Shown piece after piece: positions 9,076 through 18,660 of a stretch of DNA of 64,000 nucleotides (its first letter is position 1; each line of letters begins with the position of its first letter). Source of the DNA: an uncultured Bacteroidales bacterium (GTDB lineage Bacteria; Bacteroidota; Bacteroidia; Bacteroidales; FEN-979); contig CAIVAT010000190.1 in NCBI GenBank assembly GCA_903903985.1, forward strand, positions 1-64,000. Reading direction: 5' to 3'. The notes under the pieces are model-generated. The model saw only the letters and a list, made by a program, of their open reading frames with translations. It ran no database searches and was not told the origin of the DNA. Position numbers and translations under genes: made by a program.

Positions 9076-9869
9076 GCTGCATATTTTCGGGTTATTTCAG
9101 GAGGTATAAAGCCGGGGTATGGCAGCGGTTATCAGTTGTTTGCGATCTTTCTGCCCTTACCGGGAATGACCTCCGTCATCTTCCGTCACCGGTGCAAAAG
9201 TACATTCATTTTACCGGGGCGGTCGGCAAACCGAAAATTCATAATCTCAGGGCTGTTTTCAGCGGGAGCATGAAACAGAAACCCGGCGGAAACTGGATGA
9301 AGATCCATTCACAGCAATACAATTTCTTTGATGATCTTGCCAGGTTGTTTTACATCAGGTCGAAGATGTTTGGTATTCCGTTCGATGGTTTGCATCTTTA
9401 CACAGGCAGCCATGCCACCATGGAGATCAGGATCGCCAACCTGTTCACCGTTGCGGATGCCCGGGGTGAACAGATGGACCAGGGAGAAACCGTTACGATG
9501 TTCAATGACATGTGCCTGCTGGCTCCCGCCACGCTGATTGATAAAAATATTGCCTGGAAAGAAATCAACGGTTTGGCAGTGGAAGCTGAATTCACCAACG
9601 GGAAAAACACCATTGGCGCCACCCTTTGCTTCGATGAGACCGGGGCCCTGACCAACTTTATATCCATGGACCGGTTTCTCTCATCCGACGGGAAAACTTT
9701 TCTGAATTATCCCTGGTCGACACCCGTCAATGCCTGGAAGGATTCGAATGGCAGGAAAGTGCCTTCTTATGGCGAAGCCATCTGGCAAACGCCTGAAGGC
9801 CCCTTCGTTTATGGAAGATTTGATATCGGGGAAATAGAATATAACCTGGTTGAATTCAGAGAAAGGTAA
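9072..9869 (+). CDS. DUF6544-like protein of unknown function
   Basis: A 265-aa protein recognised by the opening motif LPSPVQKYIHFTGAVGKPKI (about residues 37-56) and by the later FISMDRFLSSDGKTFLNYPWSTPV, which fit the DUF6544 family as I remember it. The body is predicted to be mostly beta-strand, resembling a lipid-binding or lipoprotein-carrier-like sheet. Most relatives have N-terminal membrane helices; here the N-terminus is short and without a convincing helix, so the start may sit differently or the protein may be soluble. It overlaps the PhzF gene by 4 bases. No catalytic motif is visible. Confidence 0.7.
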   Translation: MSCIFSGYFRRYKAGVWQRLSVVCDLSALTGNDLRHLPSPVQKYIHFTGAVGKPKIHNLRAVFSGSMKQKPGGNWMKIHSQQYNFFDDLARLFYIRSKMFGIPFDGLHLYTGSHATMEIRIANLFTVADARGEQMDQGETVTMFNDMCLLAPATLIDKNIAWKEINGLAVEAEFTNGKNTIGATLCFDETGALTNFISMDRFLSSDGKTFLNYPWSTPVNAWKDSNGRKVPSYGEAIWQTPEGPFVYGRFDIGEIEYNLVEFRER

Positions 9870-9916
9870 CCGCGAAGGTTGGTTCATCTAAAGATTTTCC
9901 AGGCAATAATTTATGC

Positions 9917-9924
9917 TAATTTTG
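9917..9924 (+). promoter_or_regulatory. Possible -7 element TAATTTTG before the TSUP gene
   Basis: This matches the Bacteroidota -7 consensus TAnnTTTG and sits 26 bases before the ATG at 9951. The matching -33 region is only TTTTC-like (about 9895-9899), so support is partial. Confidence 0.35.
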
Positions 9925-9950
9925 GCGATTGCTAATTCGCTGCCAAATCC

Positions 9951-10724
9951 ATGATTTCATCGGAAATGATCATGCTGTGTATTGCCGCACTCGCCGCGGG
10001 TTTCATTGATGCCATCGTGGGCGGCGGCGGGTTGATTCAAACCCCTGCCGTTCTGATCGCACTTCCGCACTACCATGTTGCAACCCTGCTGGGTACAACC
10101 AAGATCCCTTCCTTATCCGGAACCTCTTCTGCCGCGCTGCAATATGCCAGAAAGGTAAAGCTGGAGTGGAAACTGCTGCTGACGCTTTGCCTGGTGGCAT
10201 TGATTGCAGCCTATGCCGGATCTAAAACAGTTTCCATGGTCAGTAACTCTTTCATGAAACCGGTCATCTTCGGCGTACTCATCATCGTTGCCATTTACAC
10301 TTACACGAAAAAGGACTTCGGAACAGCGACCGCTGCGCGGAAAACCCCGCAGAAGGAGTTTATTTATGGCACCCTGTTCGCATTGGTCCTCGGGTTCTAT
10401 GATGGTTTTATCGGCCCTGGCGCAGGAAGTTTCCTGGTCTTGTTTTTTATCACCATCCTTGGATTTGATTTTTTAAAGGCGAGCGCCCATGCCAAATTTG
10501 TCAACGTAGCCACCAACACAGGATCCATCCTCTTCTTTGCCGGGAGCGGGCAAATCCTCTACCATTATGCCATTCCGATGGCTGCCTGTAATTTCCTCGG
10601 ATCTTTGCTGGGCGCCCGGCTGGCCATTTTAAAAGGGAACCGGTTTATTCGTATTTTTTTTCTGCTGGTTGTTGCAGGAACGATCATCCGGTTCGGGTAC
10701 GACATCTTTTGGGGTTCCCATTAA
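9951..10724 (+). CDS. TSUP family (TauE/SafE) anion permease
   Basis: A 257-aa inner-membrane protein with about eight helices in two halves. The family signature is visible in each half: AAGFIDAIVGGGGLIQTPAV (about residues 15-34) and GFYDGFIGPGAGSFLVLFF (about 145-163). TSUP proteins export or import sulfite, sulfonates or other small organic anions. No sulfur metabolism gene flanks it, so the substrate is open. It has its own possible promoter. Its TAA stop shares the palindrome TTAA (10721-10724) with the stop codon of the convergent TPR gene. Confidence 0.92.
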   Translation: MISSEMIMLCIAALAAGFIDAIVGGGGLIQTPAVLIALPHYHVATLLGTTKIPSLSGTSSAALQYARKVKLEWKLLLTLCLVALIAAYAGSKTVSMVSNSFMKPVIFGVLIIVAIYTYTKKDFGTATAARKTPQKEFIYGTLFALVLGFYDGFIGPGAGSFLVLFFITILGFDFLKASAHAKFVNVATNTGSILFFAGSGQILYHYAIPMAACNFLGSLLGARLAILKGNRFIRIFFLLVVAGTIIRFGYDIFWGSH

Positions 10725-12364
10725 GGGTTTATGCCATTCTCTCTGGCCTTTAACGCAATACGGTCGTAATCCTGCCGGCGTCCCAGTTTCTCATAAGCAA
10801 AAAAAAGCGCCTGGTACGCATCATTATAACGTGGATTGATGTTCAGGGTCTGTTCCCACTGACGGATTCCCTCTTCATACCGGGAATTGTTAAAATAAAG
10901 CAATCCGAGATTGTAGTGTGCATGATCGTATGCGGGGTTGATGCGAATTTCTTCGAGGTAATATTTTTCAGCCTCTTCAGTCCGGCCGGTACGCATACAT
11001 ACCAGCCCGGCATTGCTGTTGGCCATGGGTTCGTATGGATTGATCTGCAGTGCTTTCCGGAATAAAGGCTCAGCCTTTTCCAGGTTGTCGCCCATGAAAT
11101 ACATGGCCCCCAGGTTGTTGTAGTTGAAGGCATGGGTTGGCGATGTGTCAACGGCATTCTGCCAGAAGGAGAAGTTGTCCCTGAAATACCGGGTATGGAT
11201 AAATGTCAGGAGGCTGAACAGAACCGTAATTCCAACAATTGCCGAGACAGGCAGCAACCTGGAAAACGCAGCGTTTTTCACCGGATAACATTCCATTACA
11301 ATGATAAAAATCCCGATCATGGAAAGATAACTTCTATGTTCTGAGAAATATGGGATCTGATTGTTGACCGATACAAACGAAGGTACCAGGAATGCCAGGA
11401 ACCAAATGATACCAAAGAAATACCAAAACCAGGCCTTTGGCCTGGTGAACCCTATGATCATTGCGAGCAGTCCTGTAACAACAACCCCAAGGATGGAAGA
11501 CACCTTCATGTCGGCCAGGATCGGAAATACTGCCAGGTTGAAAGGGAACACAATTTTACCGAGAAAGGGGAGCACCGCTGGCAAATTTTTAACCATGGAC
11601 AGCATCTGAACTGAAAAAGTTGCCTCGTTTGATCCACCAAGAGCCTTATACCGGAGCATGGCCCACAAGAGCGTAAGGATCACCCAGCCTGCACCCGGTA
11701 TGGCAAACTTCTTCAATGGGTTGCGCTGGATTGCAGCACTGAAAATCAGGATCAGCAACGGGAGCACGATTGCGTTTTCCTTTGTGAATAGTGCCAGGGT
11801 GTAAAACAGAAGGTGCAGCAGCAAATGCAGGTTTCTTCCGCTTTTCAGGAATTTCAACCAGAATATGAATGACCCGAGGATAAAGATGGCTAAAATGGCA
11901 TCATTGCGACCCGGAACCCATGCCACAACCTGCGTAACCATCGGATGGACCAAAAAGAGCAGCCCGAACAAAAATGACCGGATCCGGTCATACCCGAGTG
12001 CTACAAAAAAAAGGAAAAGAAGGAAGGTTGCCAGCACATGATAGAGGATGTTCGAAAAATGGAACATCGCGAAGCTCCCTTTGCCGATCATGGCGTCAGC
12101 CATAAAGGACAATGTAAGCATCGGCCTGTAATAGAAACCATGTCCGGAGGGTGAATGAAACACATCTTCACTGAATGCCCTTGACAGAGATGATGCCGAC
12201 TTTAACTGATCCAGATTTCCCAGGACCAGGGTTTGGTCATCAAGATAGGTATAACTGTAGTTGATGGATTGTCCATAAAGTACAAATGCCGCAATGGCGA
12301 ACCAAAGCAGCGGAAACCCCTTGCTGAGGTACCGTGATCCCGCCGGAACTTTTGTTTTACCCAT
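10721..12364 (-). CDS. TMTC-like membrane protein: GT-C-type multispanning domain plus TPR
   Basis: A 547-aa protein with about eleven helices in residues 20-395 and three to four tetratricopeptide repeats at about 400-530 (for example NNLGAMYFMGDNLEKAEPL and HYNLGLLYFNNSRYEEGI). The first outside loop carries an acidic pair, YLDDQTLVLGN, as in GT-C glycosyltransferases that use lipid-linked sugars, and the layout equals that of TMTC-type protein O-mannosyltransferases. A bacterial glycosyltransfer role is therefore plausible but unproven. It is a distant paralogue of the protein at 35694-37517. It is convergent with the TSUP gene, sharing the TTAA stop palindrome. Confidence 0.8.
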   Translation of the reverse strand: MGKTKVPAGSRYLSKGFPLLWFAIAAFVLYGQSINYSYTYLDDQTLVLGNLDQLKSASSLSRAFSEDVFHSPSGHGFYYRPMLTLSFMADAMIGKGSFAMFHFSNILYHVLATFLLFLFFVALGYDRIRSFLFGLLFLVHPMVTQVVAWVPGRNDAILAIFILGSFIFWLKFLKSGRNLHLLLHLLFYTLALFTKENAIVLPLLILIFSAAIQRNPLKKFAIPGAGWVILTLLWAMLRYKALGGSNEATFSVQMLSMVKNLPAVLPFLGKIVFPFNLAVFPILADMKVSSILGVVVTGLLAMIIGFTRPKAWFWYFFGIIWFLAFLVPSFVSVNNQIPYFSEHRSYLSMIGIFIIVMECYPVKNAAFSRLLPVSAIVGITVLFSLLTFIHTRYFRDNFSFWQNAVDTSPTHAFNYNNLGAMYFMGDNLEKAEPLFRKALQINPYEPMANSNAGLVCMRTGRTEEAEKYYLEEIRINPAYDHAHYNLGLLYFNNSRYEEGIRQWEQTLNINPRYNDAYQALFFAYEKLGRRQDYDRIALKARENGINP

Positions 12365-12409
12365 GTTACATATTTTATTGCCGGGTTAAACCCGCCGGCA
12401 AAGTGTTTG

Positions 12410-12417
12410 CAAATGTA
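12410..12417 (-). promoter_or_regulatory. Possible -7 element TACATTTG for the TPR gene
   Basis: On the minus strand TACATTTG matches TAnnTTTG and lies about 46 bases before the ATG at 12364. No convincing TTTG is seen at the -33 distance. Confidence 0.35.
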
Positions 12418-12584
12418 TATGTAAACGGATAAAATAAAAAATGCCCTGTTTCCCCTCATATCCATCCCTTCACTGTCTTCATCGCCACTATTCCGCCATT
12501 CATCGACTTTAATTTTCGTTAAAAACGGTGATAATTTATTTTTACATCGTCTTGCCAGGTTAATAACAGGCAGGTCATCGGGCT

Positions 12585-12977
12585 ATGAAAAAAATCAACC
12601 TCGCAATCCTTTTCGCACTGGCCACAACCGCGCTATTTGCCGGGAATGAAACGGCGAACACGTTGAATGAAGAAATATCGATTGTACATGATCCCTTCCC
12701 GGTGATGACCGGTGGAGGACAGATGTCAAATATTTCAACAGGCGAAACTGAAGACCGGGGTGGTAATGAAGGAGATGGTGATCACCAATGCATTGACCAG
12801 GATGTGTTTTTTTTCGAAGGGCAGGGTGTCAGGGATAGAATTAACATTCTGAAATTCATGTATTTCGGAAACAGAATCCATCATCGTTACACTCCTGATT
12901 CGGACATGATTAATACAAGTTCAGGTTTTATTAATAATTTTACAGCCACAGCGTCCCTTCAATTCGGGAAGTTCTGA
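12585..12977 (+). CDS. Small secreted protein, 130 aa, unknown
   Basis: A clear signal peptide (MKKINLAILFALATTALFAG) is followed by about 110 residues rich in Gly, Asp and Asn (STGETEDRGGNEGDGDHQ). The end, NNFTATASLQFGKF, is an alternating strand finishing in Phe, which resembles the last beta-strand of outer-membrane barrel proteins. It could be a very small envelope protein or the relic of a larger porin. It lies 42 bases before the TolC-type gene on the same strand, so it may be the first gene of the efflux operon. I do not recognise a family. Confidence 0.55.
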   Translation: MKKINLAILFALATTALFAGNETANTLNEEISIVHDPFPVMTGGGQMSNISTGETEDRGGNEGDGDHQCIDQDVFFFEGQGVRDRINILKFMYFGNRIHHRYTPDSDMINTSSGFINNFTATASLQFGKF

Positions 12978-13019
12978 AAATCCAAAATCGAAAATCCAAA
13001 TTCTGAAATTAATTCATTC

Positions 13020-14393
13020 ATGAAACCCATTCTTTTGTTTATTGTTCTGCTGTTTTCATTTTCTGCATGGAGTATCAGGGCAACCGGTCAGGAGGCCACC
13101 ATCCCGCCTGCTGAGCGGGATTCTGCCTGGGAGGTTTTCAGTCTGAAAGCCTGTTTGAGGCTTTCAGTGGCCAACAGCCCCAGGCTTAAAATTTCGATGC
13201 TCGAGCAAACAAGGTTGAACGATGGTTACAAAGAAACGGTGGGGGGAGGGTTACCGCATGTTAATTTTTCGGGATCCTGGGATGATTTCCTCCATTTACC
13301 AACATCACTGATTCCCGGTGAATTTTTCGGCAGGCCGGGTGAAATGATCCCGGTACAGTTCGGGACGAATTTCAATATATCAGGTGCCCTGGATGCAAGC
13401 CAGATGCTGTACAACCAATCGTGGCTGATTGCCTTGAAAATGGCCAGACAAATGATGCAGCAAAATGACCTGGCAACTGAAAAGACTGAGATTGAAGTGG
13501 TGTATGATGTTGCACAGTCATATTACCTGGCGCAAATCACCATGCAGCAGATCAGGAACATGCGTGCCAACCTGGAAAAAATCGAAAAGGCTGAAAAGAT
13601 TGCACAAAGCCAGTGGGAGAGCGGCATCATTAAAAAAGTGGACCTTGACCGCATCGTTGTGCAAAAACTCAATATGATCACCGACATTGACCGGCTCAAA
13701 GTACTTTACCAGCAGGAACTCGCCATGCAGAAGTATTTCATGGGGATTGATCAGGCAAGGGTAATCTCCCTGGATGATTCGGTGACCACCTCCACCCGCA
13801 TCCCGGGTTCTGAAGGCGACCTGAACAATCACATAGACATCCGGATGATCGAAAAACAAAAGGAGCTTGTCAATACCAATATAAAATTGGACCAGTCGGG
13901 ATATTATCCAAACCTGACCCTCATCGGCAGCGTGAATTATCTCAACCAAAGCAATACCATGTACCTTTTTGGCAAAAGTACCGACTGGTTTAACACGAGC
14001 CTTGTAGGGCTGCGACTTTCTTTGCCTGTTTTCAGCGGGCTGCAGCGTCATTACCAGGTTAGCCAGACCAGGGTGGAACTGGAAAAACTCAGGGTCAATG
14101 AAGAGGATGCACGAAAACTCATCCGGATCAATTCAGAAGATGCAGCCCGGAAACTGCTCAACAGCATCGATGCAGAAAAACGGCAGCGTGATAACATGGG
14201 GCTTGCCGAACGCGTTTACAACATTTCACAGGAACAGTACCAAAAAGGGGTTATCCCGTTAACCGACCTCCTTACGGCTGAAACTGCACTGAGCGATGCG
14301 CAGGCAAACCATACTTATGCGCTGGTTCAAATGAAAATTTCGGAGTTGAACTACCTGAAGGCAAACGGGCGACTTTTGGAAATCCTGGAATAA
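13020..14393 (+). CDS. TolC family outer-membrane efflux protein
   Basis: A 457-aa outer-membrane channel subunit. A signal peptide (residues about 1-24, ending RATGQ) precedes two homologous halves of long helices and strands typical of TolC/OprM proteins: ACLRLSVANSPRLKISMLEQ at the start of the first half, long coiled helices around 130-200 and 310-400, and QYQKGVIPLTDLLTAETALS near 405, the best-conserved motif of the family. It forms a trimeric tunnel docking to the adaptor and RND pump encoded immediately downstream (14465 and 15538). The 71-base gap before the adaptor gene contains a small hairpin. Confidence 0.93.
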   Translation: MKPILLFIVLLFSFSAWSIRATGQEATIPPAERDSAWEVFSLKACLRLSVANSPRLKISMLEQTRLNDGYKETVGGGLPHVNFSGSWDDFLHLPTSLIPGEFFGRPGEMIPVQFGTNFNISGALDASQMLYNQSWLIALKMARQMMQQNDLATEKTEIEVVYDVAQSYYLAQITMQQIRNMRANLEKIEKAEKIAQSQWESGIIKKVDLDRIVVQKLNMITDIDRLKVLYQQELAMQKYFMGIDQARVISLDDSVTTSTRIPGSEGDLNNHIDIRMIEKQKELVNTNIKLDQSGYYPNLTLIGSVNYLNQSNTMYLFGKSTDWFNTSLVGLRLSLPVFSGLQRHYQVSQTRVELEKLRVNEEDARKLIRINSEDAARKLLNSIDAEKRQRDNMGLAERVYNISQEQYQKGVIPLTDLLTAETALSDAQANHTYALVQMKISELNYLKANGRLLEILE

Positions 14394-14464
14394 ATAACAT
14401 GTTGATGAATGCAGGTATTCATCGCCGGGTAAGAAAGAATAAATAACAAGCACAATACCAAAGT

Positions 14465-15526
14465 ATGAAAAAAGTCCTGATCATCAGCCTCATTATCATT
14501 GGCCTTGTCGGTGGTTGCGCAGCCATATTGCTGCTTAATAAACAGAAGATTGATGAAAAATCGAAGATGGAGGGAAACCTTGAAACGACCCCTGTTTATG
14601 TCAAAGAGTTGAAAAAGTCAACCATGAGTGGAGGGTTTGAGGTAAATGGCTCCTTCTGGCCGGTACACGAACTGATTCTGATGTCGGAAGGGCAGGGTAA
14701 AGTGGTAGAACTGCTTGTCAATACCGGTGATTTTGTTCAAACCGGCCAGGTGATCGCCATGCTGGACGATGAATTGGTGAGAAGCCAGCTGGCGCTCGCC
14801 AACGCTTCCCTTGATAAAGCCCGTGCAGATCTTAAAAAGTATGAGGGCCTTTTAAAAGCCGATGCCATTTCGGGCCAGCAGGTGGAAGATGTGAAGTTGG
14901 GACTTAAAAGGGCTGAAACAGAGGTGACCACCCTTAAAAAGCAGCTCGACTATGCCACCATCAAAGCGCCCATCCAGGGAACAATTACCCGTCGTGCCGT
15001 TGAAAAAGGCTCTTTGTTGATGCCCGGCTCACCGGTGGTGGATATCGTGGATGTGAGCCGGCTGAAGTTCATTGCCAATGTAGCTGAATCAGAAGTCGTT
15101 CAGGTGCACAAAGGCCAGCAGGTTCAAATCAACTCCACGCTTTTTCCGGGTATACAATATACAGGGACCATCATTGCAGTGGGAGTGAAGGCCGATGATT
15201 CGCGGCGATTTCCCATCGAGATCGAAATGGTGAACGACCCGGCCCACCCGTTGAAGGCAGGCATGTTCGGTATTGCAGATTTTGGATCAGACGCTGTTCA
15301 TGAAGCGTTGCTGATCCCGAGAAGTTCCATTGTCGGCAGCATCAAGACCCCAAAAGTTTATGTTGTGGAGCATAACCGGTCGGTTTTGCGTGCCATACGC
15401 ATCGGGTCGGCCAATGACCATGAGGTTGAGGTACTTGCAGGGTTAAAAGAGGGTGAGTTTGTGGTAACCTCCGGGCAGATCAATCTGGATGACAATACCC
15501 CCGTAAGGGTCGTAAATAATAAATAA
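14465..15526 (+). CDS. RND efflux periplasmic adaptor (membrane fusion protein)
   Basis: A 353-aa adaptor joining the RND pump to the TolC-type channel. It has an N-terminal membrane anchor (residues 4-26) with a Cys at 18 (VGGC). The lipobox is poor, so a plain transmembrane anchor is as likely as a lipid anchor. Next come a barrel-sandwich domain (EGQGKVVELLVNTGDFVQTG), an alpha-helical hairpin (residues about 95-150), the second half of the lipoyl-like domain (DYATIKAPIQGTITRRAVEKG), a beta-barrel, and a membrane-proximal domain. The stop is 11 bases before the RND pump start, so the two are surely co-transcribed. Confidence 0.93.
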   Translation: MKKVLIISLIIIGLVGGCAAILLLNKQKIDEKSKMEGNLETTPVYVKELKKSTMSGGFEVNGSFWPVHELILMSEGQGKVVELLVNTGDFVQTGQVIAMLDDELVRSQLALANASLDKARADLKKYEGLLKADAISGQQVEDVKLGLKRAETEVTTLKKQLDYATIKAPIQGTITRRAVEKGSLLMPGSPVVDIVDVSRLKFIANVAESEVVQVHKGQQVQINSTLFPGIQYTGTIIAVGVKADDSRRFPIEIEMVNDPAHPLKAGMFGIADFGSDAVHEALLIPRSSIVGSIKTPKVYVVEHNRSVLRAIRIGSANDHEVEVLAGLKEGEFVVTSGQINLDDNTPVRVVNNK

Positions 15527-15537
15527 ATCGCCAGGCC

Positions 15538-18500
15538 ATGACCATTACCGAACTCGCAATTAAACGCCCCACACTTATCGTGGTAATTTTCGCGGTACTG
15601 ACCTTTCTGGGTGTCGTGAGCTATTTCTCGCTGAACTATGAACTGTTCCCCAGGTATTCCCAACCGGTTCTCGTTATTGTAGCACCCTATCCCGGTGCTT
15701 CCCCCGCAGAGGTGGAGAACTCGGTTACCAAAAAAATAGAGGATGCCATCTCCTCCCTGGAGGACATTGACAATATACAAAGCACATCATCAGAAGGAAA
15801 CGCCGTTGTGGTGATTATTTTCAAAACTGATGCCGACATGGACAAGGCACTTGAAAATGCAACACGCAAGGTAGCCAACATCGAGTACCTTTTACCGAAA
15901 GATGTACGCAAACCGATCATCAGCAATTTCAGCATGGATGATATTCCCATCATGCGGCTCGGAATTACTTCAAAACTACCCGCTACGGAATTGTACGATC
16001 TGGTGAAAAATAAGATCAAACCGATGATCTCCACCGTGAATGGTATTTCCCAGGTTGATCTTGTAGGGGGCGAAGAACGTGAGATCCGCATCAATGTTGA
16101 CAATGAAAAACTCAATGCCCATCATCTTTCCATCCTGCAGGTAACCCAGGCCATCCAGTCGGCCAACATGGAATTCCCTACCGGGAAGATCAAAGATCAG
16201 AGCCAGGAGGTGATCATTCGTCTTTCGGGAAAATTCATTGCCCTGGAAGATCTGAAAAATCTGGTTATCAGCAATATAAACGACGGAAGCCCTGTCAGAC
16301 TTCAAGACATCGCCGAGATTCAGGATGCGAAGAAGGAGGTGACCAGCATCAACCGCTTCAACGGGGAGACTTCCCTGGGATTGCTCATTTTCAAGCAACC
16401 AGACGGGAATGAAGTAGAGATTTCAAAAAAGGTGCGTGAAGCGATTTCCCATATTGAAGAGGTCTATAAGCCACAGCAGATCAGGTTTGCCATCGCCAAT
16501 GATACCTCCGAATTTACTTTGATTTCTGCCAATGCCGTGATGAAAGACCTGCTACTTGCCATATGCCTGGTTGCAATGGTCATGCTGGTATTTCTTCACA
16601 GTCTGCGCAACTCCTTTATCGTGATGGTGGCCATTCCTGCCTCCCTGATATCGACCTTTACGGCGATGTACCTGCTTGATTTTTCGCTCAATATCATCTC
16701 GCTCATCGCCATGTCGCTGGTGATCGGGATCCTGGTTGATGATTCTATCGTGGTCCTTGAAAATATATACCGGCACATGGAAATGGGCAAGGAGCGCCGG
16801 AGAGCCTCCATCGACGGGCGAAATGAGATTGGTATGACTGCTTTGTCGATCACCCTTGTTGATGTGGTGGTATTTCTTCCGATCGCAGTAATTTCCAGCA
16901 TGGTATCCGGGCTTTTGCGGCAGTTTACACTCGTTGTGGTGTTTGCCACCTTGCTGAGTCTCTTTGTTTCGTTTACCATTACTCCCCTGCTTGCTTCCCG
17001 CATGGCAAAACACACCCATTTCAGGAAGGGCAGCCTGATGGATCGCTTCATCGCTGGTTTCGAGAGCGGACTGAATTCCTTTACCGAAGGTTATTCTAGG
17101 ATAATTGCATGGTCGTTGCATCATAAACTGATTGTTATTGCAGGAACCACGATCCTGTTTTTTGCCTCATTATCCCTGGTGATCGGAGGGTTTATCGGCA
17201 GCGAGTTTTTGAGCCTGGGCGACCGGGGCGAGATCATCATCCAGATCGAATTGCCCAAGAATGCCAGCATTGAACAGACCAACCAGCTTACCATCGAGGC
17301 CGAAAAGTACCTGCTGAAACAGCCGGAGGTGGTGAGTGTGTTTACGTCGGTTGGCAGTTCCACCAGTTTCTTTGAGGCTGGCGGAAGCGCTTATAAATCG
17401 GAGATCCATGTGAAAATGGTTGAAAAGGAGCGTCGGAACATCACTTCCGAAATTTTTGCCATCAACATGAAAAAGGACCTCATGAACCGGTTACCTGGAA
17501 CCAAAGTGAGGTCAACCATTGTGTCGCTGATGGGAACTTCGGATATGGACCCCATCCAGGTCGTTATGGGCGGCCCCAACCTCGACACGCTCACCTTATG
17601 GTCGGAAAAGGTGATGGCAGGAATGAAAAAAGTTCCGGGAACCTATGAGGTGAAACTTTCTGTGGAGGCCGGAAATCCTGAAGTGGATGTGCGGATTGAT
17701 AAAGAGAAAATGGCGTCCCTTGGCCTGTCGACAGCCATCGTGGGAATGACCCTGCAAAATGCCTTCAGCGGGAACAACGATGCAAAGTTCCGCGACGGCG
17801 ACAATGAATATGACATCAACGTAGTGATGGACCAGTTCGACCGCAACAGCATCAACGACATCTCCGCGCTCTCGTTTGTCAACGATAAAGGACAGAGTAT
17901 ATTACTGAACCAGTTTGCAGTGATCAGGCCATCGAGCGGAACGACCGTATTGCAGCGTTACAACCGGGTCCCGTCGGTTACCGTTCAATGCCAGGTGATC
18001 GGCCGCCCGGTGGGTTCGGTAGGGGAGGATGTCATGAAAGAGGTAAACAATATGAAACTTCCCAAAGAGATCTCGATCATCCCAGAGGGGGATATGAAGT
18101 ACCAGGCCGAGGCCTTTGGAAGCATGGGTGTCGCTTTTCTCGCTTCGATCCTTTTCGTTTACCTGATCATGGTTGCATTGTACGATTCTTACATATATCC
18201 GTTCGTTGTGCTTTTTTCCATTCCGCTGGCCATCATCGGCGCATTGCTGGCACTCGGACTGACCATGCAGTCACTCACCATTTTCTCCATCCTTGGCATC
18301 ATTATGCTGGTTGGACTGGTCGGTAAGAACGCGATTCTTCTGGTCGATTTCACCAACCAGTCGAAAGCTGCGGGCCATCCCACTTTCGATGCCCTCATCC
18401 TCGCAGGCAAGGTACGCATGCGCCCCATCCTGATGACCACCTTCTCGATGATCTTCGGGATGATGCCCATTGCACTGGCCTCGGGCGCCGGATCGGAATG

Positions 18501-18660
18501 GAAGAACGGAATGGCATGGGCCCTCATCGGAGGTCTTACCAGTTCACTTTTCCTGACCCTGATCGTGGTTCCTGTCGTGTATTTCATGGTTGACAAAATG
18601 AAAGTGAAATTATCCTTCCGTGGGAAAAGCCACGTAAAAGAATCACTTGACAAAGAGTAA
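15538..18660 (+). CDS. RND efflux transporter permease
   Basis: A 1040-aa proton-driven pump of the AcrB/HAE-1 type with twelve helices and two large periplasmic loops. The start MTITELAIKRPTLIVVIFAV is the usual first helix. The proton relay is intact: D401 and D402 in GILVDDSIVVLEN (helix 4) and the helix-10 Lys in VGLVGKNAILLVDF. The drug-binding porter domains lie at about residues 35-330 and 555-860. Most members expel drugs, dyes, bile salts or fatty acids; the substrate cannot be read from sequence. It is the last gene of the TolC-adaptor-pump operon. A possible promoter lies across its last codons and would read into the gap downstream. Confidence 0.96.
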   Translation: MTITELAIKRPTLIVVIFAVLTFLGVVSYFSLNYELFPRYSQPVLVIVAPYPGASPAEVENSVTKKIEDAISSLEDIDNIQSTSSEGNAVVVIIFKTDADMDKALENATRKVANIEYLLPKDVRKPIISNFSMDDIPIMRLGITSKLPATELYDLVKNKIKPMISTVNGISQVDLVGGEEREIRINVDNEKLNAHHLSILQVTQAIQSANMEFPTGKIKDQSQEVIIRLSGKFIALEDLKNLVISNINDGSPVRLQDIAEIQDAKKEVTSINRFNGETSLGLLIFKQPDGNEVEISKKVREAISHIEEVYKPQQIRFAIANDTSEFTLISANAVMKDLLLAICLVAMVMLVFLHSLRNSFIVMVAIPASLISTFTAMYLLDFSLNIISLIAMSLVIGILVDDSIVVLENIYRHMEMGKERRRASIDGRNEIGMTALSITLVDVVVFLPIAVISSMVSGLLRQFTLVVVFATLLSLFVSFTITPLLASRMAKHTHFRKGSLMDRFIAGFESGLNSFTEGYSRIIAWSLHHKLIVIAGTTILFFASLSLVIGGFIGSEFLSLGDRGEIIIQIELPKNASIEQTNQLTIEAEKYLLKQPEVVSVFTSVGSSTSFFEAGGSAYKSEIHVKMVEKERRNITSEIFAINMKKDLMNRLPGTKVRSTIVSLMGTSDMDPIQVVMGGPNLDTLTLWSEKVMAGMKKVPGTYEVKLSVEAGNPEVDVRIDKEKMASLGLSTAIVGMTLQNAFSGNNDAKFRDGDNEYDINVVMDQFDRNSINDISALSFVNDKGQSILLNQFAVIRPSSGTTVLQRYNRVPSVTVQCQVIGRPVGSVGEDVMKEVNNMKLPKEISIIPEGDMKYQAEAFGSMGVAFLASILFVYLIMVALYDSYIYPFVVLFSIPLAIIGALLALGLTMQSLTIFSILGIIMLVGLVGKNAILLVDFTNQSKAAGHPTFDALILAGKVRMRPILMTTFSMIFGMMPIALASGAGSEWKNGMAWALIGGLTSSLFLTLIVVPVVYFMVDKMKVKLSFRGKSHVKESLDKE

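Noticed and set aside
14393..14465. GATGAAT/ATTCATC hairpin as a terminator between TolC and adaptor genes
   Set aside because: Only a 7-bp stem without a T tract, and the two genes belong to one tripartite operon.
16552..17124. Long minus-strand frame inside the RND pump gene
   Set aside because: Antisense to a strongly conserved gene with intact motifs; the predicted protein is His/Asp-rich and has no domain character.
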